Assembly (NCBI GenBank): GCA_021405325.1
Contig: QWII01000155.1
Location: 1 to 16,579, forward strand
DNA from: Caldilinea sp. CFX5
GTDB lineage: Bacteria > Chloroflexota > Anaerolineae > Caldilineales > Caldilineaceae
Direction of reading: 5' to 3'
Length of the DNA: 16,579 nucleotides
Part shown: positions 1 to 6,618 of the stretch, piece after piece
Layout: the number at the start of each line of letters is the position of its first letter
How positions within the stretch are numbered: position 1 is the first letter of the stretch
Program-made: the position numbers and the translations under genes
The notes under the pieces: model-generated
The model's database searches: none
What the model was told of the DNA's origin: nothing
The model's input: only the letters and a program-made list of their open reading frames with translations

Positions 1-279
1 TTATTTTTCCTCGACAAGCCGACCAACCACTTTAACACAAGGATGCTCGAAAACCGACGCTGTATGCGGAGCGTCGACCAACTCACTGGTCAGATCCTGT
101 CCCGGCCAATGTTGGTTTTCGTGCATGCCGCGCCGCCACTTGGGGCAGTGGGTGACATCATAGACAATGCCGGCATAGGCAATGTACATGGGGTAGCCGC
201 GCTCGCCGGTGTAGCGGCGCAGTTGCTGTTCAGTAAAGGTGCGATCGGGGATTGGCTGCGCCGGCGTGTTGTTCTCCAC
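1..279 (-). CDS. Cytochrome b5-like heme/steroid-binding domain protein (small, soluble)
   Basis: A 92-residue protein that is a single cytochrome b5-like domain of the stand-alone bacterial type (predicted heme/steroid-binding proteins). The order of conserved pieces is clear: FTEQQLRRYTG near residues 15-25, YIAYAGIVYDVT at 32-43, a KWRRGMHENQH stretch at 47-57, GQDLTSEL at 60-67, APH at 70-72 and VVGRL near the end. His53 or His57 and His72 are the likely axial heme ligands; the HPGG motif of eukaryotic b5 is absent, as is usual for this subgroup. No signal peptide or membrane segment is seen. Start is GTG with a GAGGA upstream about 4 nt away; the stop is the first codon of the window, so the gene is complete. 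It is divergent from the YfhO-type gene. The physiological partner is unknown; electron transfer or small-molecule binding are both possible. Confidence 0.85.
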   Translation of the reverse strand: MENNTPAQPIPDRTFTEQQLRRYTGERGYPMYIAYAGIVYDVTHCPKWRRGMHENQHWPGQDLTSELVDAPHTASVFEHPCVKVVGRLVEEK

Positions 280-305
280 AAATCCTCATCCTAGTGTTGA
301 TAGCT

Positions 306-334
306 TTGCATCACGGTGGTAGCAATTGTATACT
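306..334 (+). promoter_or_regulatory. Sigma70-type promoter of the YfhO-like gene
   Basis: TTGCAT at 306-311 and TATACT at 329-334 are separated by exactly 17 bp. Transcription would start near 341, giving a leader of about 33 nt that holds the ribosome site AAGGAAG at 359-365. The placement also argues against the upstream TTG start at 326, which would lie inside the promoter spacer. Confidence 0.5.
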
Positions 335-373
335 GCTCACGTCGTTTCAAGAAACTACAAGGAAGCTATTCTG

Positions 374-2821
374 GTGTTTTTCCCATCTACCGCCTTTGGT
401 TGGTTGCTCATCGGCATGATCTGGCTGGCGCTGCTGACGTGGCTTCGGCGGCGCGAGCAACGGCAACCGTCGATCATCCTGCCTGCCGCCGATCTATTGG
501 CTGGCGGTGTTCTCTGCTTACTGACGGTGGGCTTTTTCTGGCGCACCCTTAGCGGCGATGTCTATCAACCGGCGGATGGCGGTGATCTGGTCAGCTTTCT
601 CTACCCGACCTATCGCTTTGCCGCGGCGCAGTTGCAACAGTGGACGTTGCCGCTCTGGAATCCCCACCTCTATGGCGGCGCGCCCTTTATTAGCGACATT
701 CAGGCCGGTTTTCTCTACCCACCCAATCTCCTGCTCTTTCTGCTCTGGCCCGATTTTCCTTACAGGGCTATGCAATGGTTGACCATCGGCCATCTCTACT
801 GGGCCGGGCTGGGGTTGTATGTTTTCCTGCGCACCTGGCAGTGGCGACCGGGACAAGCGCTCTCGCGGCCGGCGGCCCTCTTTGGCGCACTGGCCTTTCA
901 ATTCAGCGATCCTTTGCTGATTCACCTGGGCAACCTCAACCTGATTGCCGTTCTTAGTTGGCTGCCCTGGATCCTGGCTGCCTATCATCAGGCATTACAT
1001 CATCGTAACCGTCGATGGCTGGCATTGGCGGCGTTGCTCTTTGCCATCGCCACCTATGCCGGCCATGCGCAAAGCACCTTTTATGTCGCGTTGACGATTG
1101 CGCTTTATACGATTGGGGATTGGCTATTGGGTATTGGCACTAAGCTGGAAACTGCCGAAGTGCAGCAAACGCGCAGTTGGCGCCAATCCCTACTATCTAC
1201 TATTCAATATCCATTCTTGTTTTATCTTCTTGCTGCTCTTCTCACCGCCCCCATTTTGCTGCCGGCGTTGGAACTGACGCGCTTTACCGAACGCAGCAGC
1301 TTTACCTATCAGGACACCGTGGCCTTTTCACTGGCCCCAACGCAGGCGATGGGTCTACTCACGCCTGGCTTCTTTGGGCGTGGGCCGGCTTTGCATTGGA
1401 GCTTGTGGTCGCGGGTGGAGACGCCCTATGCCGGGGTGGCAACCTTGCTGCTGGCGTTGGGTGCGCTCTTGCTGGCTGACCAGCCAACGCGACGGCGGTT
1501 GCTGCTCTGGGCAGGGATTGCGCTCTTCGGGTTTATGACGGCCCTAGGCATTTACGCAATTATCCACGGTTGGCTCACGGCGCTCCTGCCGCTCTTTGGG
1601 CAATTTCGGGCGCCGGCGCGCGCCTTGGTTTTGTGGACAGTGAGCATTGCCGTGTTGGGTGCGGTCGGTGTCGATTTGACGGCGGCGATTGTCACCAAGC
1701 AACTCACCGCACAACGTGGGTGGCGTACCTGGCAAGCTCTGTTGCAACGGGGCGCCTTTGTGTTGCTGGGTATTGTCCTACCGCTGGTCTATGTTGCCCT
1801 TTTACTCACGCAGGTAAACGAGATAGCGTTTTTACGGGCCTCGGTGGCGGCGCTGGCGTTAACCTTTGTCGCCCTTTTCTGGCTGGCGACCTGGGCTGTG
1901 GTCGCGCTGCACTGGGCCGGCTGGTTGGGCGCACAGGGACAGGCGGTTGCTCTGGTGGCCCTGCTCTTTTTTGATCTGTCGGCCACCGGCGCCTACACCG
2001 ACATCAGCAGCAGCGATCCCACGGTTGGCTTCCAGCAGCCTGAGTTGGTTAACTTTTTGCGCAGCGACCCCGACCTTGCCCGCATTGACACGCTGACCGA
2101 CATCAACGATCGCTGGCAGCCAGACGCCGCCGCCCTACATGGGCTGCAAGATGTGGGCGGTATTGCGAATCCTTTAATGTTGGATAAGTGGCGCACCCTC
2201 TGGGCCAGCCTGGGTGGTCGGCAGACGGCGCTTTATGATATGTTGAACGTGAAATATGTGATTGTCAAAGATGATACGCCGCTACCCGAAGGTAAATTTG
2301 CGCTGGCCTTTGATGCGCCAGGGCCATTGGCTGTCTACCACAATCGCACGTCGTTGCCCCGCGCCTGGTTGGTTCATGAAATCGCGACGGTTGCGAGCAA
2401 CGCCCAGGTGTATACCGCCCTGCAAGCGCCGACCTTTGACCCGCGCCAACAGGCCATCCTCGTTGCCGAGCCGGCGCTGCCCGCCCTGGCCCCGGCGACG
2501 GCGGAGGAACAAGTGCAGATTACGCATTATGGCAGCAATGAAGTCACCCTAGCCGTCAATAGCAGTGCGCCGGCGCTGTTAGTTCTCAGTGAAATCTGGT
2601 ATCCCGGCTGGCAGGCGACCGTGAACGGGGTTGCACAGCCGGTCTGGCAAGCCAACGGTGCGTTACGGGCAATTGCAGTTCCCAGCGGGCAAAGCACCGT
2701 TCTGCTCAACTTTGCGCCGTGGAGTTGGCGCTTTGGTTTGGCAGGCTTCGGGATCGGCTGTCTACTGCTACTACTTATCGGTGTGAACTTGCGCGCAATC
2801 CGCCGGTCCGTGACCGGCTAG
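374..2821 (+). CDS. YfhO-family polytopic membrane protein
   Basis: About 815 residues with many hydrophobic segments through the first two thirds and one final segment before a basic tail. The N-terminal third carries the family pattern: YPTYRFAAAQLQQWTLPLWNP, then GGAPFISDIQAGFLYPPN. The C-terminal extracytoplasmic part has the typical LVLSEIWYPGWQATVNG block followed by AIAVPSGQSTVLLNFAPW, then the last membrane helix. YfhO proteins are membrane proteins related to GT-C type glycosyltransferases and have been linked to cell-wall or teichoic-acid glycosylation in Firmicutes; the substrate here is unknown. I chose GTG at 374 because AAGGAAG (359-365) lies 8 nt upstream and a good promoter covers the alternative TTG at 326, which would add 16 residues. 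The merR gene follows 29 bp downstream and could be co-transcribed. Confidence 0.85.
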   Translation: MFFPSTAFGWLLIGMIWLALLTWLRRREQRQPSIILPAADLLAGGVLCLLTVGFFWRTLSGDVYQPADGGDLVSFLYPTYRFAAAQLQQWTLPLWNPHLYGGAPFISDIQAGFLYPPNLLLFLLWPDFPYRAMQWLTIGHLYWAGLGLYVFLRTWQWRPGQALSRPAALFGALAFQFSDPLLIHLGNLNLIAVLSWLPWILAAYHQALHHRNRRWLALAALLFAIATYAGHAQSTFYVALTIALYTIGDWLLGIGTKLETAEVQQTRSWRQSLLSTIQYPFLFYLLAALLTAPILLPALELTRFTERSSFTYQDTVAFSLAPTQAMGLLTPGFFGRGPALHWSLWSRVETPYAGVATLLLALGALLLADQPTRRRLLLWAGIALFGFMTALGIYAIIHGWLTALLPLFGQFRAPARALVLWTVSIAVLGAVGVDLTAAIVTKQLTAQRGWRTWQALLQRGAFVLLGIVLPLVYVALLLTQVNEIAFLRASVAALALTFVALFWLATWAVVALHWAGWLGAQGQAVALVALLFFDLSATGAYTDISSSDPTVGFQQPELVNFLRSDPDLARIDTLTDINDRWQPDAAALHGLQDVGGIANPLMLDKWRTLWASLGGRQTALYDMLNVKYVIVKDDTPLPEGKFALAFDAPGPLAVYHNRTSLPRAWLVHEIATVASNAQVYTALQAPTFDPRQQAILVAEPALPALAPATAEEQVQITHYGSNEVTLAVNSSAPALLVLSEIWYPGWQATVNGVAQPVWQANGALRAIAVPSGQSTVLLNFAPWSWRFGLAGFGIGCLLLLLIGVNLRAIRRSVTG
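2802..2818. repeat. Hairpin at the end of the YfhO-like gene
   Basis: GCCGGTC-CGT-GACCGGC is a perfect 7-bp stem with a 3-nt loop that ends on the base before the TAG stop. It is not followed by a T run, so it may be a transcript-stabilising or attenuating hairpin rather than an intrinsic terminator. Confidence 0.5.
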
Positions 2822-2850
2822 GAGCGATGGATTACCAAAGGAGCGATGCC

Positions 2851-3705
2851 ATGTTCAAAATCGGTGACTTCTCGCAACTGGGGCAGGTGTCGGTGCGGAT
2901 GTTGCGCCACTATGACAAGTTGGGCTTGCTCACCCCCAACCATACCGACAAGTGGACGGGCTATCGCTATTACACCATTGATCAATTGTCCCGGCTCAAT
3001 CGCATTGTTGCGCTCAACGGTCTGGGCTTGACGTTGCAACAGGTAAGTGATCTACTGCAAGATGACAACAGCGTCTCGGTGGATCGCCTGCACGGGATGT
3101 TGACCATGCGCAAAGCCCAGATCGCCCAGGAACTAGCCGAAATGCAGATGCAACTGGCCGGCGTCGAAGCGCGTCTGCGCCAGATCGAGCAAGAGGGCCA
3201 GCCTTCGCCCTACGAAGTCGTTGTCAAATCGGTGGCGCCGGTGCCGGTCGCTTCGGTGCGTCAAGTTGTCCCCCACGCCAGCCAGATGAACTACTACTGC
3301 CAAATGCTCTGCGAACAACTCTATAGCCGCCTACGCCGCCTGGGGGTTGACCACACTGGCCAGGAAATCACCGTCTTCCACATGACCGAATTTGCCGAAG
3401 AGAACCTGGACACCGAAGCTGCCATCGCCGTCGATAGCCGTTGGGTGCAACGTCCCCCCACCGACGATACCATCCAATTTCGCGAACTTCCCCCCGCCGA
3501 CCTTGCCGCGTCCGTCATCTACGAAGGCCCCTACGCCGAGATGCCCGACGCCATCCTCACCCTCCTCACCTGGGCTGGCGAACATGACCACGCCCCCGCC
3601 GGCCCCCTGCGTGAAATCCGCCTCTCCGGCCCCGCGCATGTCAATGGCGTGCTTCAAGAACCGGCCGTTCTTGAACTACAGATCCCGATTGTGAAAGTAA
3701 GATAG
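2851..3705 (+). CDS. MerR-family transcriptional regulator with GyrI-like effector domain
   Basis: A 284-residue one-component regulator. Residues 1-70 are a MerR winged helix-turn-helix: KIGDFSQLGQVSVRMLRHYD, then GLLTP, the wing GYRYYTIDQLSRLNRI and the helix GLTLQQVSDLL. Residues about 78-118 form a heptad-rich dimerisation helix (LTMRKAQIAQELAEMQMQLAG). Residues about 125-284 look like a GyrI-like/BmrR-type ligand domain (VVPHASQMNYYCQMLCEQLYSRL, then ASVIYEGPYAEMPDAILTLLTWA, then the ending LELQIPI). Such regulators bind hydrophobic or aromatic small molecules and activate promoters with over-long spacers. Start ATG at 2851 is set by AAAGGAG at 2837-2843, 7 nt upstream; upstream in-frame codons have no such site. 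A matching operator-promoter lies about 105 bp downstream of the stop, ahead of the next two genes, which are the probable targets. Confidence 0.92.
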   Translation: MFKIGDFSQLGQVSVRMLRHYDKLGLLTPNHTDKWTGYRYYTIDQLSRLNRIVALNGLGLTLQQVSDLLQDDNSVSVDRLHGMLTMRKAQIAQELAEMQMQLAGVEARLRQIEQEGQPSPYEVVVKSVAPVPVASVRQVVPHASQMNYYCQMLCEQLYSRLRRLGVDHTGQEITVFHMTEFAEENLDTEAAIAVDSRWVQRPPTDDTIQFRELPPADLAASVIYEGPYAEMPDAILTLLTWAGEHDHAPAGPLREIRLSGPAHVNGVLQEPAVLELQIPIVKVR

Positions 3706-3799
3706 ACACGAGATACGAGACACGAGATACGAGATACGAGAGTCGTCTATGTCTCGTGTCTCCTTGTCTCGTGTCTCCTTGTCTCGTGTCTCGTGTCTA
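3703..3799. repeat. Heptamer-based inverted repeat (AYACGAG units)
   Basis: The left arm (3703-3742) is built of about five ATACGAG or ACACGAG heptamers. The right arm (about 3752-3799) holds the same units in inverse orientation (TCTCGTGTC, some as TCTCCTTG). The two arms would fold into a long imperfect hairpin with a loop near 3743-3751. It starts on the merR stop codon and ends 11 bp before the -35 box of the next promoter, so it could isolate the two transcription units. A classic T tract is lacking. Confidence 0.7.
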
Positions 3800-3810
3800 A
3801 AAATTGCCTC

Positions 3811-3841
3811 TTGACTCTGACACAGTGTCAGGCTGTAGCAT
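3811..3841 (+). promoter_or_regulatory. MerR-type operator-promoter for the DUF4386/epimerase operon
   Basis: TTGACT (3811-3816) and TAGCAT (3836-3841) are separated by 19 bp instead of 17. The spacer contains the perfect palindrome CTGACAC-A-GTGTCAG (3817-3831). An elongated spacer occupied by a dyad is the hallmark of promoters that MerR-family proteins untwist and activate. The nearest MerR gene ends 105 bp upstream on the same strand. The predicted transcript starts near 3848 and leads to the gene at 3923. Confidence 0.78.
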
Positions 3842-3852
3842 GGTTTTATCGT

Positions 3853-3876
3853 TGTGATGCCAAGGATTGCATCACA
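3853..3876 (+). repeat. Leader hairpin TGTGATGC/GCATCACA
   Basis: A perfect 8-bp inverted repeat with an 8-nt loop directly downstream of the expected transcription start of the MerR-type promoter. It could be an RNA 5' stem or a second protein-binding site; nothing decides between them. Confidence 0.5.
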
Positions 3877-3922
3877 GAAGTGACGAGTACAACGCTACAA
3901 TCTGCATTGTCTTGGAGGCAAT

Positions 3923-4699
3923 ATGAATCGCACAACTGAATATCGCTTTACGGCTATCGTGATCTTGATCCACGTCTTTATTCTCTTTATGGGCTTTAAC
4001 GTCCTGGCGGTGGTCTTTGAATTTCCTGAAGTGTTGCGTCAACCAGCGGATTACCGCTTAGCGCTCTTTATGCAAAACAGCGCGATTGTGATTCCTACCT
4101 ATTACTTGCTGGCGCTGACCGGCTTTACCCAGATCCTGATGGCAGTGATGCTGCGCCAGTTGTTGAATGAGCGGGAAAACAGCATCTTGACGCTGGCAAC
4201 CCTCTTTGGCGTGTTGACTGGCCTCTTCCAGGTGTTGGGCTTTATCCGCTGGCCGATCTTGATTCCCTATATCGCCGGGGCGCTGGAACAGGGTGTTCCG
4301 CTAGAGACCATTGCTTTTGTCGAAGGCGCTTTTAACCACTACCTCGGCATGACGGTGGGTGAGCATCTAGGCTTCCTGGCGCAGGCGATCTGGACAACAC
4401 TGTTGGGGGTAGCGTTGCTCAATACACAACTCTTCGACCGTCGCCTGGCCTGGCCGACCATTATCCTGGGCATTTTCACTCTGTTGATGGGGTTGGAGCC
4501 GCTCGGTCCGCAACTGGCCTTCCTGGGTGAATTGACCGTGCCGGTTCATGCCTCCCTCTTTGTCATTGAGGTGATCGTTGCTATCTCCCTGTTACGCACC
4601 GATGCAGCCAAATCGGTCGGCATGAAACTGGGGTGGCGGACGCTCTTGGTTTCAAGCATCTTTTGGGTCTTCATGGTCGGCATCACCATGCTGGGGTAA
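3923..4699 (+). CDS. DUF4386-type integral membrane protein
   Basis: A 258-residue hydrophobic protein with about seven predicted membrane segments (near residues 9-29, 57-80, 90-112, 140-165, 172-195, 205-225 and 232-255). The overall layout, with the loop PEVLRQPADYRLALF after the first helix and a GEHLGFLAQAIWTTLLG block in the middle, resembles the DUF4386 family, whose biochemical role is unknown. ATG at 3923 has GGAGG at 3914-3918, 4 nt upstream. It is the first gene behind the MerR-type promoter, with the epimerase-like gene 26 bp downstream, so the pair is probably one operon switched on by the ligand of the MerR protein. A role in responding to that ligand is inference; I see no transporter signature. 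Confidence 0.75.
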   Translation: MNRTTEYRFTAIVILIHVFILFMGFNVLAVVFEFPEVLRQPADYRLALFMQNSAIVIPTYYLLALTGFTQILMAVMLRQLLNERENSILTLATLFGVLTGLFQVLGFIRWPILIPYIAGALEQGVPLETIAFVEGAFNHYLGMTVGEHLGFLAQAIWTTLLGVALLNTQLFDRRLAWPTIILGIFTLLMGLEPLGPQLAFLGELTVPVHASLFVIEVIVAISLLRTDAAKSVGMKLGWRTLLVSSIFWVFMVGITMLG

Positions 4700-4725
4700 G
4701 ATTGAATGGAAAGGAGAACCATATC

Positions 4726-5670
4726 ATGACACAGCAACGACATGTAATCTTCGGGGTCGGGCCGCTTGGTATGGCGGTGATGGATGCATTGGCGGCGCAG
4801 GGACAAACAGTGGTGTTGGTCAATCGCAGCGGCAAGGTGAAGGAGGCGCTACCCGCAGGCGTAACCACGGCGGCGGCAGATCTCAACGATGCGGCCCAAG
4901 TGCGCCAGGTTTGCGCTGATGCGCAGGTGGTCTACCTCTGCGCCATGCCACCCTACACTGATTGGCCGCGCCTCTTCCCGCCCATGATCAATGGCTTACT
5001 CGGCGGGCTGACCGGTAGCGACGCGCGGCTGGTTTATGGCGACAATTTGTATATGTACGGCCCCACCGATGGCAAACCCTTGCGGGAAGATCTGCCCTAT
5101 GCCGCTACCGGTCACAAAGGGCGGTTGCGGGCGGAACTGGCCCAGCAGTTGCGGGCCACCCATCAAACGGGCAAGGTGAAAGTGACCATTGGTCGTGCCG
5201 CTGATTTTTATGGGCCACGCGCCTTCAACGCCCACTTGGGCGACCGTTTTTTCAAAGCCGCGTTTGCCGGCAAACCGGTCGATGTGATCGGTAATCCCGA
5301 CCAGCCTCACACCTATACCTTTATCCGCGACTATGCCCGTGGCCTTGTCACTCTGGGTGCGCATGACGAAGCGTTGGGCCAGGCGTGGCATATTCCCAGC
5401 CCGGAGGCGATTACGCCGCGCCAGTTGATTGCGCTGGTGAGTACGGAATTAGGGCAGCCGCTCAAAGTGCGTGCCGCCGGTCGCCTGTTGGTTGGGGTGT
5501 TGGGTCTCTTTGATCCGATCATGCGTGAACTGAAGGAGACGCTCTACCAGTGGGAAAAGCCGTATCTTGTCGATCACAGCAAATTCGCCGCCGCCTTTGG
5601 CGCTACCCCCACGCCCCATCCGGTGGCGGTGCGGGAGACGGTGGCGTGGTTTCGCAAGCAGAATGGGTGA
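4726..5670 (+). CDS. NAD-dependent epimerase/dehydratase-like (atypical SDR) protein
   Basis: A 314-residue protein with an N-terminal Rossmann fold: HVIFGVGPLG (Gly10, Gly12, Gly15) followed by a second strand VVLVNRSGK, pointing to a bound dinucleotide. Further family-like pieces are VVYLCAMPPYTDWPRLFPPM, RLVYGDNLYMYGP, KGRLRAELAQQLRA, VTIGRAADFYGPRA and HTYTFIRDYARGLVTLG. The YxxxK catalytic pair of classical extended SDRs is not apparent, so it may be an atypical SDR that binds NAD(P) with altered chemistry. Start ATG at 4726 is supported by AAGGAG at 4711-4716. It is the second gene of the MerR-controlled operon. Its stop codon lies inside the left arm of an inverted repeat. Substrate unknown. 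Confidence 0.85.
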   Translation: MTQQRHVIFGVGPLGMAVMDALAAQGQTVVLVNRSGKVKEALPAGVTTAAADLNDAAQVRQVCADAQVVYLCAMPPYTDWPRLFPPMINGLLGGLTGSDARLVYGDNLYMYGPTDGKPLREDLPYAATGHKGRLRAELAQQLRATHQTGKVKVTIGRAADFYGPRAFNAHLGDRFFKAAFAGKPVDVIGNPDQPHTYTFIRDYARGLVTLGAHDEALGQAWHIPSPEAITPRQLIALVSTELGQPLKVRAAGRLLVGVLGLFDPIMRELKETLYQWEKPYLVDHSKFAAAFGATPTPHPVAVRETVAWFRKQNG

Positions 5671-5731
5671 TTGGGTGATTCGGTGGTTCCGCGCCCGAAG
5701 GGCACCCGCTCAATCACCGAATCACCCAATC
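5669..5731. repeat. Inverted repeat between converging genes (family shared with 12658-12710)
   Basis: GATTGGGTGATTCGGTG (5669-5685) is perfectly inverted at 5715-5731; three more pairs including one G-T extend it inward. The arms enclose a 23-nt centre. It begins within the TGA of the epimerase gene and ends 12 bp from the stop of the truncated SDR that comes from the other strand. It could act as a bidirectional terminator, but has no T tract. Confidence 0.7.
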
Positions 5732-5743
5732 CCTACCGTCTGT

Positions 5744-5959
5744 TCACTCACAGTCCACAGCTTGCACCGACAGATCAGCGACCAGAAAGTCCACCTTCTG
5801 GTTGCCCGTCTCCCGGCGAATGCGTTCGGCAACAGCCGTACACTTGGCCGGATTACGCCCGATGCCAACAACGGTCGCGCCCATGCGCGCCAGTTCCAAC
5901 GCCGCGACTTCGCCAATGCCGGCAGTCGCGGCGGTGATGAGAATGGTTTTATCTTGCAT
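5744..5959 (-). pseudogene. Truncated short-chain dehydrogenase (N-terminal fragment)
   Basis: The 71-residue reading frame is the start of a short-chain dehydrogenase: KTILITAATAGIGEVAALELARMGATVVGIGRNPAK, then the acidic/Asp segment VDFLVADLS of the adenine pocket, after which it ends (VQAVDCE, stop). Full-length relatives have about 250-300 residues with a YxxxK active site, all missing here. The first Gly of the TGxxxGIG nucleotide motif is Ala. The 5' end looks intact, with AAGGAAG 6 nt before the ATG. It follows the SH3 lipoprotein gene by 28 bp on the same strand. The break lies 12 bp from an inverted repeat element, suggesting that a deletion or repeat-associated rearrangement removed the rest. 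A functional mini-protein seems unlikely. Confidence 0.75.
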
Positions 5960-5987
5960 GTACTACTTCCTTGATCAGAGTGAAGGG

Positions 5988-6590
5988 TTATGGCGCCATA
6001 GTCAGCGTTAACGTGATTGTTGGCATTGCCATTGGCACCATTGCTTCGGCCACCAGCGTTGCCGCCAAGCCCGGCCCTACGGCTTCGGTGACAACGGTCA
6101 ATGTCTCAGCGGCCAAGAGGGTCAAGCGATTCGCCGCCAGCCAACCACTGGTTCCATTCTCCGTATAGGCCGCCACCCATACGCCATCCGCCGACTTGCC
6201 CGTAAGCGTGACAACCGCGCCCGCCGGCAGTTGTGTCACTGCTGCCCCGTTGGGTGTCGTTAACAAAGATGCGCCGCCGCGTAAAATGCCCAAACCCGTT
6301 GGTGGCGGCTGTAAGGCAGCCAGGTCAGAAGCCTGCGGCAAAGCAATGGGTGTTGCGGCGTTGGTAGCGGTAGGTGGGTCAGCGGGCATAAGGGTAACGG
6401 TCGGCAGCGCGATGACCGGCGTCGCCAGCGTAAAGGCCGTACTCGCTGCATAAACTGGCGTCGGCTGTTCCGGTCGCACAGCATCCGCCGGGATCGGCGT
6501 CGGCGTCGCCCGCTCACCGCCACAGGCCGCCAGCCCCACTACCAACCCAATCCTAATCACCCAATCACCTAATCGGCCACCCCAACGCAC
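5988..6590 (-). CDS. Lipoprotein with bacterial SH3-like domain
   Basis: A 200-residue exported protein. The N-terminus carries a short hydrophobic stretch and a lipobox, IGLVVGLAAC, with Cys23 as the lipidation site. A Thr/Pro/Ala-rich low-complexity linker follows (about residues 28-95). Residues about 98-160 resemble an SH3_3-type domain: GILRGGASLLTTPNGAAVTQLPAG, then VVTLTGKSADGVWVAAYT and GTSGWLAANRLTLL. SH3-like domains of this type often bind cell-wall or other envelope polymers. Start GTG at 6590 sits 4 nt behind GGAGG (6595-6599). Codons 6-14 are encoded by repeat-like DNA (see findings), so the true N-terminus may instead be GTG at 6560. It lies 28 bp downstream of the ABC permease gene and is probably co-transcribed with it. 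Confidence 0.8.
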   Translation of the reverse strand: MRWGGRLGDWVIRIGLVVGLAACGGERATPTPIPADAVRPEQPTPVYAASTAFTLATPVIALPTVTLMPADPPTATNAATPIALPQASDLAALQPPPTGLGILRGGASLLTTPNGAAVTQLPAGAVVTLTGKSADGVWVAAYTENGTSGWLAANRLTLLAAETLTVVTEAVGPGLAATLVAEAMVPMAMPTITLTLTMAP

Positions 6591-6618
6591 ATCACCTCCG
6601 CTGCCTAATTCTTAACTC

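Noticed and set aside
326..373. TTG start at 326 for the YfhO-like gene
   Set aside because: It lies inside the spacer of a good promoter (306-334), has no ribosome site, and GTG 374 has AAGGAAG at proper distance.
4996..5391. 131-codon minus-strand open frame within the epimerase-like gene
   Set aside because: It is antisense to a gene with a Rossmann motif and ribosome site; there are no domain features of its own.
5989..6000. 12-bp palindrome TATGGCGCCATA at the end of the lipoprotein gene
   Set aside because: It is short, formed by the last codons, and can occur by chance; no supporting context.
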